DNA of 64,000 bases from Capitulum mitella. Lineage: Eukaryota > Arthropoda > Thecostraca > Pollicipedomorpha > Pollicipedidae. Shown one piece after another: positions 23,701-38,700 of this stretch (position 1 is the first letter of the stretch; every line of letters starts with the position of its first letter). The position numbers were made by a program, and so were the translations under genes. Under the pieces are notes generated by a model, which made no database searches, was not told the DNA's origin, and saw nothing but the letters and a program-made list of their open reading frames with translations. The stretch lies in the NCBI GenBank assembly GCA_030062745.1, contig CP099841.1, positions 32,046,368-32,110,367 on the forward strand, given 5' to 3'.

Positions 23701-26700
23701 CAGTGAAGTGTATCGCATGGGTGGCGATGTCCAAGCATAGTCTTATCGGACCATTCTGGTTCGAGGAAGATGACGGCCGCCCGGCTACAGTGAATACGCA
23801 GCGATACATTGAAGTCATGGGGAGTTTCCAGGAGTATGTGCAGGTCCAGACACCACTTCGGTTATTTCCCTGATGGAGTTGCACTTGGACCCAGTGGGGT
23901 TGCATCTACAACCCATTTGTATATAAAGTTACACAACTTTTAATGTATTTCAGTCAAAAGGTAGGTAGGCCATGGGCTCGTTATGTAAAAACTATTTCGT
24001 CGAGATCAAAGAATAACAATGGACTGGAGGTCAAACCGCACTTCCGACGATCCAAGACAAAGCTGCTCTCCTGAGCCTTTGCATTGTCATATCGCAACCT
24101 GCACGAATGTAAAACCAACCTTTAAAAATGGGAGGGCCTCCACCCGCCCAAGAGGGCCCTCTCCCCACAGCAGGTACCAGACAAAACAATGGTACTGTAT
24201 TGTACGGGCAGTAAAAAAAAAAAAAAAAAAACGATACATTGCTATAATGTGTTGGTATGTAATGTAAAGAGATGTAAAAATACCCTTCCCCTTGGGGAAA
24301 AACTGGATCTGCTCCTGGATCCTCCTGCGAAGAAAGCTCAACAGCGAGCTGATGCACGTGACGTGAGCTGATAAACGTGAGATGCACAATCGAGCAAACC
24401 TACTGTGAAACGTTTGCATCGCGCACCAAAAGGCAACTCACCTGCGGTTCCAAACGTGTAGCCCCCAATCGTGAGAGAGTCAGGGTACTGAAACTCGTCG
24501 AATATGGCGAAGTAGCGTTGATTGTCCGCGGCTGTGAGATCCACCATCAGCTCATACCCGGGGACATTGATTTTTGACATTTCTTCTGTTCCTGAAATAA
24601 AAATAAGAAAAGGCTCAGCCAATGGTATCAGGAAAGAGACAGTGCTGAGATGGCAGCTGGTTACTACCATGGATTCTGTTCTGTATCTTGCTAAGCACTT
24701 TCCCCGATGTTGACCGTGACCATACTTGTCACTTTTACATGAGAATAACTAACAGGGCCGCCACGGATTTTCGATGGGCACACACGGTAACGGGTCCAAT
24801 CGTTTTTAGGGCAAACGTTCGTATCGCACAAGTTCGTCGGACAAAAGTTCGTCGGTTTAAGTTCGTCGAACAAGAGTTCGTCGTGCAGAAGTTCGTAGTG
24901 TAAAAGTTCGTCTAGGGCAAAAGTTCGTCTAGGACAAAAATTCGTCTTGCAAAAGTTCGTCGTGGAAAGGTTCGTCGAGGGCAAAAGTTCGTCGAGGGTA
25001 AAAGCCCGTCGAGGACAAAAGATCGTCGAGGACAAAAGTTCGTCTTGGAGAAGTTCGTGTAGGACAAAAGTTCGTCTGGTACATAGGTTCGTGTGGGACA
25101 AAAGTTCTTCTCACAGAAGTTCGTCTGACGCAAAAGTTCTTATAAGACAAAAACTTGCATGCGGCAAAAGTTTGTCTAGGACAAAATCCTTCATTTCAAA
25201 TTATCACCATCATCACAAAAGTTTGTCGAGAACATGTCATGTCATGTCAAGGGTAAAAGTTCGTCTAGGACAAATTCGTCTCGCAAATGGAAAAGCTTCG
25301 TACTGTAAAAGGTTCGTATGGAAAAGGTTCGTAGGCAGAGAAAGTAAGGAAGGAAGTAAGGGAAAAATTCGTAAGGAGAAAGGTTGGAAGCCAAAGGTTA
25401 CTTAACTTAAGGTTCGTATCAGAAGTTCAGGAGTGGACCTGAAATAGTACCCTAACCTGACGTAAACTTACCTCTCTGTTGGACGGAACCAAGTCCGATC
25501 GCACCCTTTATCGGCCTGCAGCCTGTAGTGGCCTTTACCGCGCCTTTTGCGCAAACTCAGAATGACTCCTTTCCCATAGGAACTTTTGTTTACGAACCTT
25601 TGGCTACGAACATTTTTCTTACAAGCCTTCCTCCCCACGAGCCTTTTTCCCACGAGCCTTTTCCATACGAGCATTTTGCCGTTCAAAACTTTTTGCGTCA
25701 CGAACGTTTTCCGATAAGAACCTTTCATTATACGAGCCTTTTACCACACGACCCTCGTGCCTACGAACCTTTGTCCAGTTACCCACTGGCCTGTGACTCG
25801 GGCAGGTCAATACGGCGCACAGTGGCTGAAGTGGGATGTGCACGACAGTGTTAAAAAAGACTGTGTCCTGGGAATGGCGTCAACGACCAAGTGCTTGCTA
25901 AATTGGCGACCACGTCCAGAAATATGCGCCCTTTAAAATTCACCCCTCCCGATCAGTTTATATGTGTCTAGAAAATACCATTCCTGAGTAAGCTGGAATT
26001 TAGGTACTGTGATTTAGTTACTTCAAAAATATACTAGGACTATTCCGATAGTACTACCAGCTCTTTTGCCATTCGAACCTACCACTTTTTCTACTGGGCC
26101 CTTCATCCCACACCGGACACCGCTCTCCTGGCTACCACATGTGCTAAACCAATGACATTCCGTGGTCGCCAAAAGCGGTGACGAGAGGCCAACCCGTGTT
26201 CATCGTGGTCGGCGCCCAAAAAGTTAGGCGTAAGCCTTGGGCGCCTTGATAGAATATGCGGATCGTCCATGGTGTAGATTTCAAATTCCAACGTTTGTGT
26301 GGGCAGTCGAACTACCTCGAAACTGCATTGCTTGTCGTAAGCAAGGTAGTGTGAGGATCAACACCAAGAGAAGACAAAACACAGAGGAGAAAACTGTGGG
26401 CAATGCGAGGGTAAATGGCAAGAAGAGGGTGAAGAGAAAGTATGCATGTGACCATGAAGGATGTTCGTGGTCAGGTACCGAACAAAGCATATATAAACAT
26501 ACAAAGAACAACATGAGGTACATGAGCCAATGAAGATATTTCCAGAAAGCCAGTTTGCTCGAGGACGCTGGTCAAGCTGGATAAGACATGAAGGTATGTA
26601 CCCAGTACCTAACCATTTCATGAAACGTCGATTTTCTGGTGCTTTTTTTCATTTTTGTTTTTTTGCTGTGGAAACTGTCTTTCAGTTACTGACATTAAAT

Positions 26701-29700
26701 GAAAATAATGACCGTTGTGCACATTTTGGATAACTCATGTTTGTGCATCCAACATAACTAATGATACCGTCACATGATGCTTTCTTTCCTGACAAAGCTT
26801 TGACTTGTGTGTTTATGTACTACCTAAGCTTGAGCCTTAACTCGTCCCCGACTGGGGGGGGGGGCAGTTGGCCGCCCCCCTGAGGTTTTTCTAGGATTGC
26901 GAGAGAACGAACAAACACAGAGTCACGAAACTTTGTGCACCTTTTTGCTTCATCAATTTTGCATTTCGTGTCAAAATTTGGACCTCAGGTCAGGTTAGGT
27001 GCCTGACCTAGGTCAGGTCAAACAGACCTATGTCCAAAAACGTTTAGCGCCCTGTAACTTTGTCGGAAAACAAGATATCTCAATAATACTTTCAGGGATT
27101 AGTTATCGTGATAGATGCAACAAATCTGCTATCTCAGATTTTTCCGAATTTTCCGGGTCATTGACCTAAGGTCAAGCCCATTTTTAAGACATGTCGTCGT
27201 TTTTTCGGAAATTGACGGAATATTTCATAACATTTTTAGTATGGAGTCAAGCAGACATCTAGTTACCGTCATTGGGCAAAGCGTCAATGACTTCCAGCCA
27301 TTGACCTGAGGTCAAATCACGAATAATTGTAGTGGGCCAAAATGTACCACAGTCAAAATCGGCGATGAATTACTCAGAAGGGGTAGAAAATAGCAGAACT
27401 AGCTTGCACAGACGTAAGTAATACCAGGAACCTCAAAACGTTTGAAAAATAACATATTTTGGAAATAAATAGGCTCTCGCGAATAAAACTCCGCCAATTT
27501 TGTAGATTGGTAACTAATGGATTTTTCCAAAATTTAAGCATGAAAAACCATCACAAGAACCACTAAGATCAATAAAATTTACATAGATAGGCTTTTTTCG
27601 CGAAAATAAAGGAATGCCAAAATTAGTTCCCGTCAGTTTGTTACTGCATACGGCTGGCGCACGCCGACAGCTGGCGTGAGAATTGCCGTGTCTTTAACTC
27701 AACGTTTCGGCGTATATATGGAAGAAATCTGGGAATTAGACGTGTATCGGCTTCCGCGGACCTTTACTTGTGCGCTAGCGCCATTAACTATGCGTTATTA
27801 GTCACAGCCCGTGAAATTCAGGCCATTTCTCGGTCTGATGCAGTCGGCTATGAGAAAACATATATAGAGCGAAAATTGCTTACATGTTATCTAAAACTAA
27901 AAATGAGACCAATTTCGAGCTCCACTCGTCACAAGCTTTCCAACGGTATGCTTATTTTTATCGTGCGGGCAACCGTTCGTGAGTTGGAGGGGGACGGTTA
28001 ACTGCCCCTCCCCCCAGTCGCGCATGTTCGAAACCGACCGACGGTCGTGCGCGGGTTAAATTATCAAATCATAGCAATGTTCTTGGAGCATATGTTTCAA
28101 TTTAGTCTTAGTTTTTGTGCAACTGCAATACTGCATTCTCATAACTACCATGACAGGATTATTTTTCCAACCCTGCCTTTTCTAGAGCTGTGGGAAGTGA
28201 GTATAGATTGACTAAATCTGATTTTTCAACACATATACTTCATATGTCAGTACTTTCTTTCTTGTAGAAACATCAATGCAGATGTCTCATCCACTGAACA
28301 TGAAATGATGTTGGCAACAGGTTAATCTGGAGATTTCTGTCAGTCGCAGTCATATGTGCAATCATACATCTCTGTTTAAGCTTCTCGTTTTTTGTGCCCC
28401 CTCCCAAAAAAAAACGTCTTCAGCAACTAAATATGTGTATAAGATTACTCAAACTGTGACGGGTTTTTGTTTCCTTGGGTGCTACATTTGGCACAGTCAT
28501 GCCCCTTTAAAAATAACAAGAGCCCCCTCTCCCCTCCGGTTGGCGACCAGTTTACAAAGCTTGTATGCGGTCGGCGGCCATCGAAAACTTTTTTTCAGCC
28601 CTGGTGTAGGAGTTCCAATGGGATCAGTTCCGGATCCGGCCATGGGTAGAGCATCATTCACCAGCATGACTCCATGAGCTGTCATCTGACAGTTGGCAGT
28701 TTTTCTTGACTAGACATATACCAGATATATAGTTGACTAGATATATACTAAATATATAGTTGACTTGACTAGATATGTGCTGCCCTGAAGGACTTCCGTG
28801 CGAGAACCATGTGACACGGACAGCCTTTTTTCGTAGAGGAACGTTTGCCCTTGACGAACTTTTGGCCCAGACGAACTTCTGTCCAAAACGAGTTTCTGCC
28901 AGATGAACTTTTGTCCTGGACAAATTTTTGGCCTAAACGAGCTTTTGCTGGACGAACTTTTGTCCTTTACGAACTTAAGTGCGACAAACTTTTGTCCTAG
29001 ACGAGCTTTTGTCCTGTGCAAACTTTGTCCATACGAACTTTCGCGAGACGAACTTTTGCCCTAGATGAACTTTTGTCCGACGAACTTTTGTCCTTACGAA
29101 CTATTGCCCGACGAACTACTGTCCTACGAACTTCAGTCCGACGAATTTCTGTCCGAAAACCATCCAGTCTCATGGGTTACCCCAGTCTTGATCTGCACTC
29201 GGATTTCGACCGACTTCTTTTCCAGTTTAAAAGGAAGTGAATGTCGTATGGAATAACAATAAATATAAACAGATGTTAACAACATCGGATTAACTACCAA
29301 CGTCAAAGCTTATTCACACTTATGGACGATAACCAGTCTTGTTTTAGCATGGTAGCCTCGACTTGCACCGTCTAGGACTGACGATCGCTCGTTCTGCCCA
29401 TCATTAGTGCGGACAGTTATTATACTACTGAGCTCATAAGTGTTCCATTTTGCAACCAGAGCGTCGCTGAATGGTGCCAACAGATGAAATTCATACGGGA
29501 TCAGAAAACGATGAGCCATGTGAAGAAAATTCCGTTTCCTTAACCCGACATTGACTGGGGCGGTTAACGTCCCCCTTGCCTTTCTTCGATATATCCTAAA
29601 CTAATAAGTGCAGCACCCTGAAAGTTTCAGTGCATATTGGTACATGAATTGTATACATACTGACAGGAATTTGGGTCTGAAGTGACGTCCTGATGACGTC

Positions 29701-32700
29701 ATAAACAACCAGTTTTTGCTATCTAACGTCCAATTTTACTTCGCCGTTACATTGCGCTTTCACAATGTGTGGTTACTGTAGCTCACAATGCATATGAGAA
29801 TGACCTGAGAGTTCGATATGGAGCATCTTGACCTCATGCTAGGTCATGTAAGGTCGAATATGTCTTTTCCAATCAGGGTCCATCGTGAATACGTTTTAGA
29901 AAAGGGAACGAAGAAGCTGCTTTGTAGATGCAGAGAGATAAATTATCAAATTTTCTTGCTAAATGCGACACGTACAACTTACACAGCAGTTTCGGTCAAC
30001 AATGCAGCATTTCTGGCAGCTTGGCTTTTGGTGCGTTTAAGCAGACTTCGCCTCAGCGAGAAAACTGGTGGCGCCGTTTCACGTTCTCAGGCACGTAGCC
30101 AGGATTTTCCTCGGGGGAGGCGGCTTATCTGAAATTTGTCATATGCGACTGGCATATGATTAAATTTGTAGGAAAAGGCAGCAATTTGATGCAATTTACC
30201 TCATATTTCACACACGGGAAAACATATAATGCTTGCTTCTGTGACATATATACGATCATTCTTCCGTATTCTTCCAAAATGGCTCTATATCTAGTGCAGA
30301 CCGCTTGGCTCCGGGGGGCCATGGCCCACATGCCCCCCTTGGTTACGTCCCTGCACGTTCTGGACAATCTGTGGAGATGTCGGCCTTTAGAACGTTGTGA
30401 ACTATTCCGGCGCAACGTGGACAAAGTGACATGTAGGATCATCTAGAGATACTGCATGGAGGCCACTAATGGTACTGCGAGTTTGAAACCACAGAATGTT
30501 ACAATATTGCGTGTGCATGGTAAATGGCACCATTCAAAGGTCTTCTTTTTGCCTAAATCTCTTCGACATTACCTTCTTTAGAATCTCCGTGTCAAAGGGG
30601 CCAAAAGTACGCATTGCGTGGCTCGTTACCACGTACATCAAATTTGACCCGGCCTGTGACCTTGGCCTTTGACGATCTTGGGCCCGGTGTTACTCAGAAT
30701 ATGGGATCTTCCAGAGACATACTGACAAGCAAATTTCAGCCTCGGTCCACTTTTCATCGCGATTAGGCAACTTTCGAGAAAAGGGCCACTTTTTGGTGTT
30801 TGGCATGACCTTTGACTTCATGAGTGGCCCAAAGTTAAATAATGCATACGTCGCAGGACCTAATGTTTCGGCGGTGTCGATTGTCGTTTGATTCGATCGA
30901 ATCGGGAGATTGATTCTCGAGATCGGCCGGGGGCCTCAAACGCCCTCCCCCGCACCATTGTCAATGGAAGGCGGCGAAATACCCCAGTCAATGCCGAGAT
31001 AAAAGTCTGATAGTCCTTGAAAACCAAGATGTATAATAATCTCTGCATCGCATTAGCACAGGCATTTTTGCGGGGTCGAATAAACCGTGTCTCGAAAGAT
31101 GGAGGGGGGACTGTAGCTTAACTTTTGTACGTGCTCAGCGCCGGATGTCAAATGTGCTAAAAGGCATGGGTGCAGTGTGCTAAATGTGCTAAAAGTCGAG
31201 GATGCAAATCATATAAACCTCTTAAACTTCACTTTGGCATCATCACTTTTTGCATCGAAGGCCAGGAAGGCTTGAAGAGCATTCGGGAGTGAGCAGGGTG
31301 CTTTCCAAGGCTGTTCACTGTTCCAAACATTTCAAAGCAATATAACTAATTTTGAGTCTACAAGGACTTTTGGTTGTCCGACTCAGATAGTCATCACGCA
31401 TCTTTGAACAGTCTGTCAAATAGCCATGCAAATTAGCGTCACTTTCTGCAGCCCCTTTGTAAACGCCAGGAAATTCCTTCCAAAGCTGGCAAACCATCCC
31501 TCCTTGAAAAGGAAAAGGCTAAATTGCGCCGCCGCTGTTGACAGATGAGGGCACCCGTATCTGTTCAGATCCGAGACCGAAAGGACCTGCCGGTCACGGG
31601 CAGCCGGGTCGTGACGCCCCATGGCATGATGCAGATTATCCAGCGCCGTCTGGTTCTGTATATGACACGATACTGCTCCGTATTTGAAGTGTTTGGGTGG
31701 TGAGTTCAGAATCCACGCGACACTCTGCCTAGGTTGGCCTCTGATTCTAGCAATTCGTCACGCCCGGGCTAGATTTATGCACAACTGGCATAGAAAAACC
31801 AGGAGCATGCGCAATATGTTACGTAAGGTTCAGTCACGGACACAGTATCTTTAACTACTTTCCCTTCAATAATTATAAGATGTATACCGTCAATAACGTA
31901 ATGTATTACGCAGAATACGTAGTTCAAGACTCAAGCTCGTAGAGAACACGAGTGCATAGCAGCTCAAATGAAATAGCTAATACCAAGGACGTCGATTCGT
32001 ATTTTTGTGCAGCTCCCACGCCCCGCCCCCTCCCGCAATGCAAATCCAGGTCCCTCGAAACATGATTTGCTCCCCCCGCCCTCCATATTCTCTGCTAGTT
32101 TTAGCAAGCATGTTATTTGGTACATGACAATCAAGAAATAAAACTGAAAATTTCTTTCATTCGAAATAAAGTGAACTAAATCTGTTCAGTTACTCATACT
32201 TGGGGGAGGTTACGTTCCCAGGTCCCGACTCGACCCCACCCCCCTAATCATTCACACAGAACGACATCCCTGGCTAAGACCAACGTCCTCTGAGGCTCTG
32301 AATGACAAACATGCCTGCCTTTTTGTTTCGAGATGAGCGTACGGGCAAGATCGAGAGAGATGACGGATAGTAAAGGCCTTTTGTACCACCCTTAGGACGA
32401 GTAGGAGGAGGGGAACCCCAGGGTACCCCTGGCGGCGGCATGATCCCAGTGAAACGTCGGCGCCACGGCGCCACACGTTTTGCCGGGGACGCTCCTCAGT
32501 CTTACCGACGAAGAACTCTTTGGACAGGTTTCCGTGCAATAGTCCGTTGGTGATGCCGCCGCTGCTGCCAAAGCTCAGCTCTTCGCCGGCCGGGATGGCC
32601 GCTCCGTCAGCGTCGACTCCGCGACGGAGCAGCACGTTCCATCGTCCGCCGGTCATGTCGCAGAACACCTGCGGGAACGGCAGTAAAACGCACCGAAGGA

Positions 32701-35700
32701 CTCTACCCGGAGAGGCTGGCGAGGGTATTCTGAAGCTTTTCAGGTAGTCCGGGTCTGACGTTTTGGTCAGTTTTTCCTTCAGACAGCCACTTGACGGTCA
32801 ACGCACAAACGTAAGCAAGCACTTGCAGATCAACGCGCGTCCGTCATTGCGCACACCAAGTAGGCATTCGCACCGGATAAAATGAGACCGGTTCGTACGC
32901 ACTCGCCTTGGCCTTTCTCGAATGGAAGCTTGTCCGGGGTAGGTTAACTTATTCTAATTTTCGTCTATTCTCCCTGGATCGGTGAGCGGCAAAGGAGGTA
33001 CGGATCCTGCGAGGCATGTACTTACCTCCCGGAATGAGCTATCCGTTTGCCTCATGTGATAAATTCCGTCGCCGACAAACTCTGGCGGTAATTTGCTGCA
33101 GAGGAAGCCATCAGGTCCGCCACTTGTCACCGGGCACGCGTCCATGGGGTAGAAAAGGCTCAGTGCCCCGACAGCACCGGGTCCCGCCACTGAAACAACA
33201 ACGTGATGTCGTCCCTGGCTTCTCAAGGCGTTTCTTAGTCATTCAGCACCGTCGCTGCGTCTTCGTCAGGACAGCGCAGTGACGACGACCCTTACATAAA
33301 CAGTATGATTCAAAAGAGTGGTATTGACGTCATGGGACATCAAAGGCCACCGTGATGAGGAAAAGTGGCCGATTTTTTGTTTTCATGCGCATCCGATAGA
33401 ACTGCAGACGCTAACTGCGGATACACCATCTGATTTGCTGTTCGACGTCTAGTTCACGAGATATTCGCGCCGGAAGGTACAGTGGTCCTGAAACGCGCCC
33501 GAGACCATGTGACGTCACAAAACCCCAGGTGTCGGCGAGCTTCGTTGGCGGCCGCCCGTTTCGCGTTATCTTTCGACGTTTTGTCGCCGTCTGCCCACCG
33601 TGACGGTTCCTGCGGTCCCAGTCCTGCGGGAGCTCGGCGGAGCTGTATTGTTTCCGGCGGCTTTGGGCACCACGGCAACCTAAGGCATATCACATGTGCC
33701 CATCTGGACTGCAGTCGTTTGCTCCCCCGCTGTCTATGGCTCCCCAACCGGCGAACGGTGCGCAGGCACGAGTAGCGGAACGAGGCAAGCACTGGGACAC
33801 AGCCCCTGCGAGTAAATCGCCAAAATAAGCCAATTTTCATACACCTATAGCAAAGTGCTGTCCTGCGATGGTGTTCCTGTTGCTGAAAGGCTTCCGCCGA
33901 AAGTGGACGCAATGAATGGTGCCGTGCGCACCGTTATTCGACGTTAATGCAGTCCAACGTTACAGACATGGAGTTCAGTCAAGAATGCATTCGTTCAAAA
34001 CACCGATTCGAGAAAGCTGCCGAAGATGGACGCCATGATGATGTCGCGGCGAGGCAGAACGTAGTACTGTCTCTAGCCGCCCCTAACGCGGCGCCACCGT
34101 TGGACCCACCGGCGAAGGATGACCGCGCGACATAGCATCGGTGGACGAGAAGAGAATACGTTTGTAGAGTAACTTTTAATGAAGTATTATTTTTTGCATC
34201 CTTATTTATTAATCCTATTTCCGGAGGGCTAGACGGTATGGTCGATTCCCGGCAGGGGGCGGATTCGCCCCCCCCCCCTGAGATCTCGAGAACTACTCGT
34301 CCGATTTCATCGCAACAAACGGCAATCGATTTGCCGAGATGTGAACTACATTTTTATAAAAAGAAATTTTCCAAATTTCGAAATTTGTGGATACAGGGCC
34401 GCAAAAATGTCAAAATGGGGAGTACTTTTGGACCTCTTATAACTCCGTCGTTTATGGACCGATTTCAATGAAACTGGCATGAATCGAGAGATTATGGATA
34501 GGGCTTTTACCATGGGTCCACAAATCTGAAATTTTGAGAAAATTCATGGGTGTTCACAGGGTTTCAAAAATAGGAGGATTAATTTTCCAACAACTGAATG
34601 AACAAAAAAGGCAAAAACACTTTTTTGGCTTCTGCTAGTCATGCTGTGCTAAAGAAGTACAAATCGTATTGCAATGTTGGTATAATGTTAGCATAGGCGG
34701 TGCCAGGGACATGAAAAAGGGGGAACTGTCATGGTCACACGTCCTTCAGATCAACTTGTGACCTTTGACCTTAAATGACCTCCAGTGACCTTGGGGTCAC
34801 TTGGAATGATCTCGTGTGCATTTGATACTATCTGTAAACGTTTTCAATCATCTGAATTCACTCTATTCCAAAAATTTCATTTTATGGCTCTTGCGATATA
34901 AGGTACGCGCACTGACATTTTTGATCATAGCTCCGTGACCCGACCTGATATCGAGCTAAAACTTGGTACACAAGTAAAGGGTGCCTTTTCTACGTGACAT
35001 GTATTTTGGGTTTGGCATTTGAAAAAATGGCGCCGAAATTATAGCGAAAAAAACAAATTTTGACTTTTGACCTTGACCTGACCTAGTAAAGTAACCTCAA
35101 ATAAACCAAATTTTGTGTGCACATTGCCTAACTATTTAACTATACATCCATATAAAGTTTTAAGTTCTAGCTTTAAAATTCTGTTTTTGGCAGACATTTT
35201 CCTTTTACCCTCAACATGGCCAAAAATGGCCTGAGGTTCCTCCCAAAAACGTTGCGTGGCTCCGCTCCTGAGCAAAGTAGAATTGTGAAATTTTGTCACA
35301 GCGCGAAGAAAGGATAGCTAGGAAAAGTGACCAAGTTTCGTGAAGCTGCGTCAAAAAGCCTGGAATCAGCAAGCAAAAAACCCGAGGGGGGGCGGATTCC
35401 GCCCCCCCCCCTGCCGGGAATAGGGTTAAAAATGTTAAATACACGTTTAAGCACTGTGCGCGAGTGATTCAATGACTGCCCCAGCAGTGAAGATCATTTA
35501 TCCGTCTTTGAAACGGGAGAAAACCTTCCGCCTGGGGCGCTGGACGAAGGCGTATCCCCATTATTTCCATTGAGCGGATTCCAGTAGATGCCCAGTTTGC
35601 TCCGGCATTCTTTGCAGATATAGACAAAACACCGAAAGTGATGCGTCATGTAGCATTTCGTTTATTCATGCGATCGGTTCTTAGATTTTTCGGTTGACGA

Positions 35701-38700
35701 GAATATTGCGAGTTTTTTATGTGGAAGTATTCATGAAGTTCAGTTATTTCCAAGAAACTGGATGGCGCGAGGCGATTATCAGCCCGACTTTCTAGTGATC
35801 CAGAAATCCGAGCTTGGAACGAAGAAATTCAAACTTCCAGATCTGAAATCTGATGCACAGTCCAGCAAAATTTTATGACGTTATTTTGCCCGTTAAATTT
35901 AACTTCGGATGTATTATGACAAAGAGTGATTTCATAAATGAGATCACGGAAATCTGGTCGCTGCTCGGAGAAGCCTCTTTCTAAAATTTCCTTGACAATG
36001 TGGATGATTACCAATTTAAGTCATTTTAACCAGGTAAGGGACAATTTCTTTTTTTTTGTAAAGACCGTAAATCGCAAAACAAATGGCCCAAATCCCGGGA
36101 GGAACTTCCGTTTTAAGCGGAGGGGTCTTCTTTCAAGAGCTTGGTCTGCGCCCCTGGTAGTACCGTACAATAAAAAAGCTGTGGCGCCGCCCCTGAGTTC
36201 GGTGCTTCATTTGCGCCGTGCCTCAGGTGTCTGTGAGACCAGGAGTAGCCACTGCCGCTGTCATAACTATTTCGACTACGCTAACCCCAGTATCGGTAAT
36301 TACCAGTAATGGCAATGACTGATACTAAAAACGTTTCGTAACTAAGAAATCTCCCGACTCAGAAATGGCATGTCTTTCCGTTAAACCAATCGAGTTTGCG
36401 ATTATGCTAGGACATTTAGGTATGTAGGTAACACACTGAAAACATTTTTATCTGAAGATAATGGGTAAGCCCAAAATTTGCAGCCAGGCCAACACGCAGA
36501 CGTTTTTGACACTCAGGGCTGTGGTAAACATACCATTGCATAAGGGCTCTTCATCCATCATTAGTGGATTCACACACCGCTGTGGGCGTGTTAACCCGCT
36601 GCCTTCACGACAGAACCTTGTGTTAATCGTATCGCTTACTCCACATTACCGTGCTTCTCGTTGTCGTCGCACGCTACAGATGTAGTCATGGACGTACATC
36701 CGGTGGTATCGAGTAAACAAAAAGTCTTGATCCGTGTTTTGGGGATCAGTTTAAAGCCATCTGACACGTCGTGGACTGGTAACGTACTCGTTCCTGGCGT
36801 ACATAAATGGGTCATGTCCGCGGTCCGGCGCGTGCGTCATCATCACCCCGTGTCAACAGCATGAAAACGCCAATACTTGCATTCAAGACTCGTCTTCGCT
36901 GCCAAAACCACTCCCGTCCAACGAACATCGCAGAGCATATTTCAAACAGATTCCTTCGATCATCAACAGTTGACCGAGAAATATACAGCAAGGCAGCCGG
37001 TAAATGTATTTCACATACTAGTCTCAACAATGAGGCGCTGCAGATTCTGTGGGATCTTGCTCTGTTAGTTTGTTTTTAGCACGAAGCACGCCATCAACAC
37101 CGCCGCATTTACGCATGTTTGAAATGTAAGTTTCTGATTAAACAAAGTGAACGCTGCCTCCCACAAAAGAAATTCTTTGCTTCCCCTCAACATTACATGT
37201 AAGCACATCCTCCACATAAACAGCTCTCTTGTTCCCCTTCCCGGAAACTATGACTGGATGCGTACACTGTCTGGCTTCCTCTACGCGAACGATGACATCC
37301 TCGCACTGTTTTAGGCACCCCGGGAGGCTTTGACGGTCTTCCCTGAAAAAGACATTTATCAGTTTGTAGCAACGGGGTCAAAACTACCAACAGAACTAAT
37401 GATGATGGAGCTACCAACACATCACAACACCCAAAATACTTACTGGACCGCATATATTACTATTTCGAAACGTCAGTCCGCCTTTCACTTTTTGCCGTTA
37501 TCGTCTTGGAATTCCTCTCTCGTTCATAATGGAAGCAGGCTACATTCGCAAGTTCTTCACACGGATCGTCCGCAATTTGAAATTATTTCTTTAACTCGCA
37601 ACAGACAGAGGAAGGAACCCCTCCTCCCATTTTTTTTTGCCGTATGAATCCGCAGCCAAAACGCCAAACGCAAACAGGAATGCCCATCAGTACATGAATT
37701 CTGCAGTTTCGTTGAAAAAATCCGGTTCTGGTTAACTTCAATAGCAGGTTTGCCATGAAGAAAAAGATTTTTGTGACGAAATTTAATGGGATAAATGATC
37801 TTTATTTACATACACTGGAGTCCGATAAAGTATGACAGATTGGCAATGGTATTCCTATACAAGATTGTGTTATTTTATTTGCATCACGTTGGCTAAGATG
37901 TGAACATCACTCCATAACCAAAACATTGTTTTTTCAGTGAAATACTGCACCAGAATGAATATAATGTGAATGCACATCTAGATAAACATTGCATGCTTTA
38001 TAAAATCCATCCGGAATACAAGCTACAGTTCAACTTCATCATATGAAGAGCACTAGGTAAGCACGTCGGAAAATGTGCAGCATTTGAGACAAGCTCAAAA
38101 CGGGCACAGTGAAACCACTGCTTTGCACACTTGACCAATCGCCTACGCCAAGCAAAGCATCAACACTTCCGCAACAATAGTTTTGGTGACAGCTCATGAT
38201 CCGTCAGTTGAACGGGCTGTTCTACTTACACATGTTACCCGACGATCAATACGTCAATCAGTCAAAAGCACCTTACAGCTTACTGGCGTTTCATCACTGG
38301 AAAACATGACGCCCTTGCAGCATTGCGCGCGCCAAGATCCGCCCGAATACATCGTGTCATTCATCCGCTGATAAATGGTAAGCGGACATGCCGGCGGGTA
38401 ATCTACTCCCATTCTACGAGCCAAATGAGTCACTCGTAACGGGTGAGTTCGAACTCGGCGCGTCAGGGACAACACTCAGGCCGGTATTTTTCGTATCGTT
38501 GACGAGTAAATTCAGATGTTAATTGGAAACGTTCTGCAGTTACCTTCGGATGATTCGGAAAATTTATGCAAAATCTTTGCACACAGGGTTAACCCGCCCT
38601 ACGCAGGTGAAAATGTTTTCTGCACATGAACAAAGACCTTGCTTTGATACAACAGCAATATGGAGAAGACAAATGCAACTGGAGTTCAAACGAGGTCAAA

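Noticed and set aside
24691-25150. Open frames with RRTFVLDELL-type repeats
   Set aside because: Translation of the 15-bp foldback subrepeats; no splice signals or conserved domain.
38440-38465. GAGTTCGAACTC string resembling a tRNA T-arm
   Set aside because: A simple palindrome without the rest of a tRNA.
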